Positions 1 through 5,623 of a DNA stretch of 6,159 nucleotides are shown one piece after another. The DNA comes from CAYFUR01 sp964346275 (GTDB lineage Bacteria > Sumerlaeota > Sumerlaeia > SLMS01). Made by a program: the position numbers and the translations under genes. Every line of letters starts with the position of its first letter. The stretch's first letter is position 1. The DNA lies in assembly GCA_964346275.1 (NCBI GenBank), contig CAYFUR010000153.1, forward strand, positions 1 to 6,159, given 5' to 3'. The notes beneath the pieces were generated by a model. It was given only the letters and a program-made list of their open reading frames with translations, did not search any database and had not been told where the DNA came from.

Positions 1-1
1 G

Positions 2-694
2 TCTGTTCAGCAGGCGGCAAAATATCTCGAACGGCCCAGCGGCGGCCGCGGAACGCTCATGGGAGGCGTTCCCGGCGTCAAGGCCGCCCGCGTCATGGTC
101 ATCGGCGGGGGAGTGGTGGGGACCAACGCTGCCAAAATCGCCGCCGGCATGGGGGCCCGGGTCACTATCATGGATATCAACCTCGAGCGCCTTCGCTACC
201 TCGACGACGTCATGCCCAAGAATATCTCCACCCTCTATAACAGCGAATTGAATCTGCTGGATCAGCTCAAAAGCGCCGACGTCGTCATCGGCGGCGTCTA
301 TATCGGAGGCGCCCGCGCTCCGCGCATTATCCGCCGCGAGCACCTCAAAACCATGCATCGCGGCGCCGTGCTGGTGGACGTCGCGATCGACCAGGGCGGC
401 TGCTTTGAAACGTCCAAGCCCACAACCCACAGCGATCCGATCTACGAAATCGATGGGATCATTCATTACTGTGTCAGCAACATGCCAGGCGCCGTGGCCC
501 GCACCTCCACCTTTGCCCTGACCAATGCCACGCTGCCTCGCGTGATTCATATCGCCAACGAAGGCTGGCCCCAGTGCATCAAAAACGACGAGCACCTGCG
601 CAACGGCCTTAATATCGTCGACGGCAAGGTCACTTGCCCCGGTGTCGCGGAGGCTTTCGACCTGGAACTCCATCCCTACGAAATTGCCACGTAA
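2..694 (+). CDS. ald: Alanine dehydrogenase, C-terminal part (5' end outside window)
   Basis: This enzyme catalyses the reversible NAD-dependent oxidative deamination of L-alanine to pyruvate and ammonium in the cytoplasm. The reading frame is open from base 2, so the gene enters from the left. The ATG at 59 is internal, because the residues before it (SVQQAAKYLERPSGGRGTLM) are already typical of the family. Counting from base 2, a GxGxxG dinucleotide-binding loop lies at residues 35-40 (GGGVVG). An acidic residue at the end of the second Rossmann strand (MDIN, D58) points to NAD rather than NADP. The VDVAIDQGG block (125-133) carries the Asp equivalent to the catalytic Asp of characterised Ald proteins. 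The CVSNMPGAV and TSTFALTNATLP segments (157-179) are also family hallmarks. The 230 residues seen are roughly the last 60% of a protein usually about 370 residues long; the N-terminal catalytic Lys and His lie outside the window. The gene ends in TAA and is followed by a strong hairpin. Confidence 0.95.
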   Translation, partial: SVQQAAKYLERPSGGRGTLMGGVPGVKAARVMVIGGGVVGTNAAKIAAGMGARVTIMDINLERLRYLDDVMPKNISTLYNSELNLLDQLKSADVVIGGVYIGGARAPRIIRREHLKTMHRGAVLVDVAIDQGGCFETSKPTTHSDPIYEIDGIIHYCVSNMPGAVARTSTFALTNATLPRVIHIANEGWPQCIKNDEHLRNGLNIVDGKVTCPGVAEAFDLELHPYEIAT

Positions 695-722
695 GCCAGA
701 GTTTTCGATCTGGGAATTGCCG

Positions 723-753
723 GAAAGCGCTCCTCACAGCGAGGGGCGCTTTC
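723..753. terminator. Bidirectional hairpin terminator between convergent ald and rsmB
   Basis: A perfect 8-bp outer stem (GAAAGCGC at 723-730 with GCGCTTTC at 746-753) is continued by a T-G wobble pair and a 4-bp stem (CCTC at 732-735 with GAGG at 741-744) around a 5-nt loop. The arms end in CTTTC when read on either strand, giving a short U-rich 3' arm in both directions. The hairpin begins 28 nt after the ald stop and directly abuts the rsmB stop codon. This fits termination of both convergent transcripts. There is no long T tract outside the stem, so efficiency is uncertain. Confidence 0.8.
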
Positions 754-2199
754 TCACGTGCGCCGTTCGAGCCGGGCGATGAAGAAGCCGTCTGTCCCAT
801 GGTGGTGAGGAAGAAGCATGGTTGTCGATTTGTCCGCGCTCAGCGAATCTGCCAGCCGGGTGTCCGCGAAGAGCGGGGGGAGAGCGGCGCGGCGGAATTC
901 CGGGAAATCGGTAAGAAAGGCCTCGATTTGCCTCTCTGTTTCCTCTGGCTCGAAACTGCACACAGCATAGACCAGGATTCCACCCGGCCGCAGCAGCAGC
1001 GCGTAGTGCTCCAGGCATTCCCTCTGCAGCCGCGTGACTTCTTCCAGGCGTTCCTCCAGCCCTCCATGCCAGAGGATTGTCGGATCCCGCCGCAGGCGGC
1101 CCAGGCCAAGGCAGGGCGCATCGATGAGCACCGCGTCATAGGACTCCTGGTTTTCCGCCTCTTCCGGCGTCATGGCTTGAATGTTGGCCGCGCGAGCCCG
1201 GCGCTGGCGCTTGCCCAGGCGGTCAAGGCGGCGGGAATCCACATCGCAGGCAACGACCTCACACTCTTCACCAAAGCGCGCCGACAAGTTGAGCGACTTG
1301 CCACCGGCCCCCGCGCAAGCATCCAGTATCCGGCCCTGGAAGCCCTCGCCAACTGCCTCGCAGACGAGCTGGCTCCCTTCGTCCTGAACCTCAAAGGAGC
1401 CTTCCGCCAGGAGATCGCCGCGCCGCAGATTGATCTTGCGCCCCAACCGAATCCCGAGGGGGGCGAAGGGGGTGGCGTCCGCCTCGATTCTTTCCCGGTG
1501 AAGACGCTCCAGCGCTTCATTTCGGCCGGAAAAACGTGGATTGACCCGGATATCCAGCGGAGCCGGCTGTCCGACAGCCCGCGCCAGCGCCATCGCTTCC
1601 GGCTCGCCAAACCGCGCCACCCAACGCGTGAGCAATTCCGGCGAAAGAGAACATTCCGCGACTTGCGAAAGAAGCGGTCCGCATTCCTTCAAATGCGGAT
1701 CGGCGGTTTTCCGACTGGCGAAATCATCCACCAGGCGCTTCGCCGCCTCTAACCCAGGCAAAGCCTTCTCTGCTTCCAAGGCAGAGTCGAGAGCCTTGCA
1801 GGCCAGATCTTTGGCCTGGTCCGGCGAGGCCCCGAGATCAAGCCAGAGCCAGCGAAAAACGGCCAGCACCGCCTCGTGGCCGGGAGGCAAAAGCGCCAGC
1901 AACTCGCCGCCGTCCTGATCGCCGGTGCCCTGGTCGGCTCCCGCATATTCGGCGAGCAGCGCGTAGCGGTTTCTCAGGAGGCTGAAGAGAACGGACGCCA
2001 GAAATCCCCGCGCGGACCCCATGACCTGGCGTTCGCGGCGCAAATACCCCCCGACAAACTGATCGGGGGGGACAGAGGCCCTTATGACCCCAAAATAGAG
2101 CCGAAGAAGATGGCCACGTAGAGCGTCGTGCTCGGGCGCGGACGGAATGTTTAATGCTTTTCTTGCTGGAAACATATTGAATAGGCCGTTTTGAAGCAC
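754..2199 (-). CDS. rsmB: RsmB/NOP-family rRNA (cytosine-C5)-methyltransferase
   Basis: This is a predicted SAM-dependent RNA m5C methyltransferase, most likely acting on 16S rRNA (position 967 in E. coli numbering). Residues about 20-170 form a helical region that fits the NusB-like RNA-binding domain of RsmB, though it is divergent. The catalytic domain follows. It contains the RVNP segment (218-221), motif I DACAGAGGKSLNLS (293-306), an acidic cofactor-binding DVD (319-321) and motif IV DAPCLGLGRLRRDP (360-373, with C363). Motif VI is YAVCSFEPEE (411-420), whose C414 is the expected nucleophile; the usual TC is VC here. The C-terminal LLPHHHGTDGFFIARL block (462-477) is typical. At 481 residues it is longer than E. 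coli RsmB (429). The GTG at 2199 has no clear Shine-Dalgarno sequence and lies inside a potential hairpin; the in-frame ATG at 2175 (codon 9) is an equally plausible start. The family call is strong, but the exact rRNA target is inferred. Confidence 0.87.
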   Translation of the reverse strand: MLQNGLFNMFPARKALNIPSAPEHDALRGHLLRLYFGVIRASVPPDQFVGGYLRRERQVMGSARGFLASVLFSLLRNRYALLAEYAGADQGTGDQDGGELLALLPPGHEAVLAVFRWLWLDLGASPDQAKDLACKALDSALEAEKALPGLEAAKRLVDDFASRKTADPHLKECGPLLSQVAECSLSPELLTRWVARFGEPEAMALARAVGQPAPLDIRVNPRFSGRNEALERLHRERIEADATPFAPLGIRLGRKINLRRGDLLAEGSFEVQDEGSQLVCEAVGEGFQGRILDACAGAGGKSLNLSARFGEECEVVACDVDSRRLDRLGKRQRRARAANIQAMTPEEAENQESYDAVLIDAPCLGLGRLRRDPTILWHGGLEERLEEVTRLQRECLEHYALLLRPGGILVYAVCSFEPEETERQIEAFLTDFPEFRRAALPPLFADTRLADSLSADKSTTMLLPHHHGTDGFFIARLERRT

Positions 2200-2278
2200 A
2201 CAATCCAGCTTTTTATCTCACAAGTGAGGAAGCTGGAACCCACCATGCTTTAGGTGGCAACAAGGGTTTTTTTTGTGC
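2196..2278. promoter_or_regulatory. Structured divergent intergenic region (nested inverted repeats)
   Basis: Several nested complementary arms are visible. TCCAGCTT (2204-2211) pairs perfectly with AAGCTGGA (2230-2237), and inside it CTCAC (2217-2221) pairs with GTGAG (2224-2228) around AA. A second hairpin pairs CCACC (2240-2244) with GGTGG (2253-2257) across an 8-nt loop. The outermost GCACA (2196-2200) can pair with TGTGC (2274-2278), closing a possible three-way junction. An 8-T run occupies 2267-2274. On the minus strand this would be the leader of rsmB, with the GTG start in the closing stem. On the plus strand it lies upstream of the peroxiredoxin gene. It could be an operator for divergent promoters, a structured 5' leader or a small RNA. 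I do not recognise a known riboswitch class, and no strong promoter consensus is visible. Confidence 0.4.
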
Positions 2279-2306
2279 CCCGAATCTGAGTTTTTTGTGC
2301 CGAATT
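2269..2306 (+). repeat. Imperfect direct repeat T6-GTGCC-GAAT, period 22 nt
   Basis: The string TTTTTTGTGCC followed by GAAT occurs at 2269-2285 (with an extra CC before GAAT) and again at 2291-2305. The copies start 22 nt apart, about two DNA helical turns. They lie just upstream of the peroxiredoxin ribosome-binding site. Paired regulator sites or a small local duplication are both possible, and two copies alone do not decide. Confidence 0.45.
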
Positions 2307-2312
2307 AGGGAC

Positions 2313-2316
2313 GGAG
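2313..2316 (+). promoter_or_regulatory. Ribosome-binding site (GGAG) for the peroxiredoxin
   Basis: GGAG at 2313-2316 lies 7 nt upstream of the GTG at 2324. This is ideal spacing, and it supports the GTG start, which places the family's typical N-terminal sequence (LNEPAPDFTLPADNG) immediately after the start. Confidence 0.7.
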
Positions 2317-2323
2317 TTTCCAA

Positions 2324-2857
2324 GTGCCGGACGTCTTACAGCTTAACGAACCAGCCCCGGATTTCACCCTGCCTGCCGATAACGGAGAACCTGTTACCCT
2401 CAGTCAGTTTCGCGATCGCTCCAATGTTCTGGTTTTCTTCTACCCGGCAGACTTTACGCCCGTTTGCACGGCAGAAGTCACAGCCTTTCGCGATGATTTC
2501 CACCTTTTTCGGGCCCGCAATATCACCTTGCTCGGTATCAGCGCCGATGCCGTCAGCAGGCATCAAAAGTTCGCAGCCGACTGCCACGCCCCGTTCCGCC
2601 TGCTGAGTGATGAAAACCTCGAGGTCGCCAAAAAATATGGCGCAAAAGGCCTTCTCGGCATCCGCCGCGCCTATTTTTTCGTGGACACCAGCGGGATCCT
2701 CCTGTGGCAGCACGCCGAGGTGCTCCCCATCTTCAAACTGAGCAATACGCGGCTGCTGGAGACGCTGGACTCTTTTTTAGCCCAACCGAGTCGGACGGCC
2801 ACTAGGCCGGATGCTGCCCAGGCAAGCCTCTCTTCCGGATCCCGGCCCCGGCTCTGA
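2324..2857 (+). CDS. Peroxiredoxin, AhpC/TSA superfamily, PrxQ/Bcp-like
   Basis: This is a thiol peroxidase that reduces H2O2 or organic hydroperoxides, probably in the cytoplasm since no signal peptide is seen. The thioredoxin-like fold is recognisable from APDFTLPADNG (11-21), the FFYPADFTPVCT peroxidatic loop (38-49; P41, T45 and C48 form the PxxxTxxC motif), LLGISAD (69-75), FRLLSDE (91-97), and GIRRAYFFVD (112-121) carrying the conserved active-site Arg. The usual PrxQ resolving Cys five residues after the peroxidatic one is absent (V52-T53 there). The only other Cys is C87, where some PrxQ proteins carry their resolving Cys, so a two-Cys mechanism through C87 or a one-Cys mechanism are both possible. 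The body matches the usual length of about 150 residues. The last 23 or so residues (from about 155) form a Ser/Arg/Ala-rich tail with no recognisable fold. It starts with GTG after a good ribosome-binding site and is divergent from rsmB. Confidence 0.9.
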   Translation: MPDVLQLNEPAPDFTLPADNGEPVTLSQFRDRSNVLVFFYPADFTPVCTAEVTAFRDDFHLFRARNITLLGISADAVSRHQKFAADCHAPFRLLSDENLEVAKKYGAKGLLGIRRAYFFVDTSGILLWQHAEVLPIFKLSNTRLLETLDSFLAQPSRTATRPDAAQASLSSGSRPRL

Positions 2858-2865
2858 GCGTCCCG

Positions 2866-3093
2866 CTATTTCCCTTGCCCACCCTTCTCAAGCCGTCTTT
2901 TTTCCCTCTCCAGCCGTTTGGCCCGCGGCGCCGCATATTGCACGTAAATCCAGAACCCCGCCCCCAGCAACGGCAAGCAAATCACGCAAACAACCCAGAG
3001 AAAGCGCTCCACGTTGCCGCGTAATTTGCCCATGATATCGCTGATCGCCAGGATATCCGCGGCCAGGATGAGCACATAAAGCAGGTCGGTCAC
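2866..3093 (-). CDS. Small PLDc_N-domain membrane protein
   Basis: This 75-residue protein has two predicted transmembrane helices (about residues 3-20 and 31-53) and a strongly basic, charged C-terminal tail (about 57-75). The segment from about residue 11 to 50, with ADILAISDIM, then FLWVVCVICLPLLGAGFWIY, matches the PLDc_N pattern. That domain precedes the catalytic part of cardiolipin synthases and also occurs alone in many small membrane proteins of unknown role. There is no HKD catalytic motif, so it is not itself a phospholipase. It starts at GTG 3093, only 6 nt after the yicC stop, so it is probably co-transcribed and possibly translationally coupled to yicC. Its stop lies 8 nt from the stop of the convergent peroxiredoxin gene. 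The domain call is fairly secure; the cellular role is unknown. Confidence 0.82.
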   Translation of the reverse strand: MTDLLYVLILAADILAISDIMGKLRGNVERFLWVVCVICLPLLGAGFWIYVQYAAPRAKRLEREKRRLEKGGQGK

Positions 3094-3099
3094 TGGCGG

Positions 3100-3972
3100 T
3101 TATTCCACATTGGCGATTTGCTCTTTCAGGCTTTCCACGAGCCCCTTCAACTCGAGAACCTGGCGCGTGATGTCAAGGTCCCGGGCTTTGCTTCCAATCG
3201 TGTTGATCTCGCGCAGAATTTCCTGGGCCAGAAAATCGAGGGCGCGCCCCTTCACTTCGGGATTCTCCGGGTTGAGGATCTCCTTGAGGCGATCGAGGTG
3301 CGCGCCCAGGCGCATGATTTCTTCCGAGATATCCGCCTTATCGGCAAAAATGGCGACTTCCTGCTCCAACCGTCCCGGGTCGAGGGAGGCGCTCTTCGGC
3401 CCCAGCAATTCGTCCAACCGCTCGTGCAGCCGCTCGCGGAATTTGTCCACGACCTGGCCACGCGACTCTTCCACCGCATCGAGTCTTTCCCGCATCTGCT
3501 CGTGAATCTCCAGCAGCGCCTGGCGCAGAGCAGCGCCTTCCCGCCCACGCTCGGCGTCCAGGCCCTCCGCCGCTTGTTCCAGGGCGTCGATGAAGAGCTT
3601 TTTCAGTTCGTCCTGGCGGGATTCGTCGGGCTGGATCTGGATGACGCCCTCGATGCCCAGCAGCGATTCCGCCGAGGGCGTGGCGCCTCGCTCCTCGCAG
3701 AATTCCTCCAGCTTCTTGAGCAGCGGCTCGTTGAGCAGATAGCGCTCCGCCGCTCCCGGGATCGGATCGAAACGCGTGCTGAGATAGATCTTTCCCCGGG
3801 CAAAGCGCTTTTGCAGTTCCGAGCGCGCCAGCGGCTCGAAAGTCGTCAGTTCCTGGGGCAGCCGGATCGCCAGATCGAGAAAGCGGCTGTTGACGCTGCG
3901 CAACTCGATCGCCAGCGACCCCAGGCTCTCGTGCTCCGCCTGGCCGTTTCCAAAGCCCGTCATGCTGTTCAT
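3100..3972 (-). CDS. yicC: YicC/YloC-family endoribonuclease
   Basis: This cytoplasmic protein belongs to the YicC/YloC family, whose E. coli and B. subtilis members have been linked to endoribonuclease activity and small-RNA turnover. At 290 residues it has the normal family length. The N-terminal SMTGFG (3-8) and the ELRSVNSRFLDL block (23-34), followed by RLPQEL and RGK (59-61), are diagnostic. So is the C-terminal DUF1732 part: DISEEIMRLGAHLDRL (214-229), the RALDFLAQE/REINTIGSK block (243-262) and the terminal KEQIANVE (283-290). The middle (about 120-190) is charged and helical, probably a long coiled coil. The ATG at 3972 places SMTGFG as in relatives, with a purine-rich GGAAAGG (3981-3987) about 8 nt upstream. 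It is the second gene of a minus-strand cluster, 24 nt after the carboxypeptidase stop. The gmk gene, a common neighbour in other bacteria, is not visible here. Confidence 0.95.
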   Translation of the reverse strand: MNSMTGFGNGQAEHESLGSLAIELRSVNSRFLDLAIRLPQELTTFEPLARSELQKRFARGKIYLSTRFDPIPGAAERYLLNEPLLKKLEEFCEERGATPSAESLLGIEGVIQIQPDESRQDELKKLFIDALEQAAEGLDAERGREGAALRQALLEIHEQMRERLDAVEESRGQVVDKFRERLHERLDELLGPKSASLDPGRLEQEVAIFADKADISEEIMRLGAHLDRLKEILNPENPEVKGRALDFLAQEILREINTIGSKARDLDITRQVLELKGLVESLKEQIANVE

Positions 3973-3996
3973 TGGCGCGCCCTTTCCGTCATCGCA

Positions 3997-5496
3997 TTAA
4001 AGCCCATAGATTTCTCCATACTTGCTTTCCAGGTATCGCACCAGCGCCTCGCAGGAGAGCGGCTTGCCGGAAACCTGCTCCACCAGGTCCGGGGCGTGAT
4101 AGACGCTGCCGTGGCGGTGGATCTTTTCGCGCAGCCAGGTCAGGATCGCCTCGAAGCGCCCCCGGCTCACGTCCTCCCACATTTCCGGCAGATCCTGCTC
4201 CATCTTCTCGACGAACATGGCGTTGTAGATATTCCCGAGGGAATACGTCGGGAAGTAGCCGAAGGAGGCATCGGACCAGTGGATGTCCTGGAGGCAGCCC
4301 TTCGCGTCGTCGGGCACGTCGAGGCCGAAGTAGCTTTTGACCTTCTCGTTCCACGCCTCGGGCAGGTCGTCCACCGCCAGATTCCCCGCGAAAATCATCT
4401 GCTCGATTTCAAAGCGCAGAATCACGTGGAGATTGTAGCACACCTCGTCCGATTCCACGCGCAGGAAATCGGGCTGGACGCGATTGAGCGCGCGATAGAA
4501 CTTCCACGTATCAACGCCTTCGAGCTGGCCGGGAAAGTACTGCTTCATGACCGGCAGGTAATGGCGCCAGAACGCCTGGGTGCAGCCGATGCGCACCTCC
4601 CAGAAGCGCGACTGGGATTCATGGAGGCCGAGGCTCGGCGCATCGAAAAGCGGCGTGCGCGCCAGCTCCTGCGGAAAGCCTTGCTCGTACATGGAATGGC
4701 CCGCCTCGTGGATAATCGCGGTCAGCGAATCCAGGGCGCTTTCCTCACTGTAGCGCGTCGTGATGCGCGAATCCCCGTAACCAAGCGTCGTCGAAAACGG
4801 ATGGGGCGCGATATCCAGCCGCCCGGCGGAAAAATCATAGCCCAGGTCCGCGGCCACCCGAGCGCCGAATTCCCGCTGGCGGGGGATGTCCCATTTCTGA
4901 TCAAGGAAGGACGTGTCCACCCGCGGCGCGGCGAGAATTTTCTCCAACAGGCGCACCGTCGCGTCGCGCAGCGGCGAGAGAATCTCCTCCAGCCGCTCCG
5001 CCGTCATCCCGCGCTCGTAATCCGGCACCAGCGCGTTCCACGGCGTGCCCTCGTATCCCCAGCATTCCGCCGCCTGAAACGTCAGGTCCACCAGGCGGCG
5101 CAGCGCCGGGGCAAACGTGGCGAATTTCTTTTCCTGCCTGGCGCGCCGCCACACATCGAAGCCCTCGGCCCGCGCCTGGGCAAACTCGTGGACCAGCGGC
5201 GCGGGCAGCTTCAACTGGCGTTCGCGCTGATAGGCCAGCTCGCGCAGGAACGCGCGATCGATTTCCGAGTGCTTTTCGCCCCCGGCTTGCAGCTCGCCCA
5301 CCAGATCGCCCAATTCCGGGGCCACCATTTTCTCGTGGATCAGGCTGCTGAGCGTGGCCATCTGGCTGGCGCGGGCCGCCGAGGCGCGCGGGGGCATCTG
5401 GGTTTGCTGGTCCCAGTGCATCAGAGCCATGGTGAACGACAGGTCGGCCACTTCTCCGTACAGCTCGCGCAGGCGCTGGAATTTCTGGTCGGACAT
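3997..5496 (-). CDS. M32-family metallocarboxypeptidase (thermostable carboxypeptidase Taq type)
   Basis: This is a zinc-dependent carboxypeptidase that removes C-terminal residues from peptides. It is presumably cytoplasmic, since no signal peptide is visible. All M32 motifs can be read: HWDQQTQMP (27-35), HPF (232-234), DSRITTRY (242-249), and HEAGH (263-267), whose two His bind the metal and whose Glu is catalytic. HESQSRFWE follows (292-300), with E293 as third ligand exactly 30 residues after H263, the spacing known in the family. LRFEIEQ (360-366), QDIHWS (403-408) and GYFPTYSLGN (413-422) complete the set. At 499 residues it has full family length and no gap. The ATG at 5496 is supported by GAGG (5502-5505) 5 nt upstream. 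It is the first gene of the cluster with yicC and the PLDc_N gene, so the promoter should lie in 5497-5640. Confidence 0.96.
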   Translation of the reverse strand: MSDQKFQRLRELYGEVADLSFTMALMHWDQQTQMPPRASAARASQMATLSSLIHEKMVAPELGDLVGELQAGGEKHSEIDRAFLRELAYQRERQLKLPAPLVHEFAQARAEGFDVWRRARQEKKFATFAPALRRLVDLTFQAAECWGYEGTPWNALVPDYERGMTAERLEEILSPLRDATVRLLEKILAAPRVDTSFLDQKWDIPRQREFGARVAADLGYDFSAGRLDIAPHPFSTTLGYGDSRITTRYSEESALDSLTAIIHEAGHSMYEQGFPQELARTPLFDAPSLGLHESQSRFWEVRIGCTQAFWRHYLPVMKQYFPGQLEGVDTWKFYRALNRVQPDFLRVESDEVCYNLHVILRFEIEQMIFAGNLAVDDLPEAWNEKVKSYFGLDVPDDAKGCLQDIHWSDASFGYFPTYSLGNIYNAMFVEKMEQDLPEMWEDVSRGRFEAILTWLREKIHRHGSVYHAPDLVEQVSGKPLSCEALVRYLESKYGEIYGL

Positions 5497-5623
5497 GAAG
5501 ACCTCGCGGGTTCGAGTCGTATAAGGTGGGAGGAATGCAAGCCGCCGGCGGCGCTCAGGTCAAGCGGTGAGGTGGATGCCCCGCCCTGAAGTTGATTGAC
5601 AGATCCCGGCAGCCCTTTTTCCA
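5497..5623. other. Divergent intergenic spacer upstream of the carboxypeptidase operon
   Basis: No gene is supported here. It should contain the promoter of the minus-strand operon. The minus strand reads TTATAC (5520-5525), a weak -10 candidate, but there is no well-spaced -35. A perfect 12-bp palindrome GCCGCCGGCGGC lies at 5541-5552; in GC-rich DNA this may be chance. A consensus-like TTGACA is present at 5596-5601 on the plus strand, without a good -10 partner. Confidence 0.4.

Noticed and set aside
634..1752. Plus-strand open frame of 372 codons overlapping the end of ald and opposite rsmB
   Set aside because: Same in-register antisense effect; no recognisable domain, and the opposite strand encodes a clear methyltransferase.
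2336..2713. Minus-strand 125-codon frame opposite the peroxiredoxin
   Set aside because: Complement of a gene with clear family motifs; no independent signal or ribosome-binding site.
5503..5530. GGTTCGAGTC resembling a tRNA T-loop near 5509-5518
   Set aside because: The flanking bases cannot form the 5-bp T stem (GCGGG against CGTAT), and no acceptor or anticodon arm is found.
3118..5589. Plus-strand open frame of more than 800 codons opposite yicC and the carboxypeptidase
   Set aside because: Its codons are exactly in register with the two minus-strand genes, so a stop would need TTA, CTA or TCA codons in them, which are avoided in GC-rich DNA. The minus-strand proteins carry full family motifs; the plus translation is low-complexity, rich in Arg, Leu and Gln.
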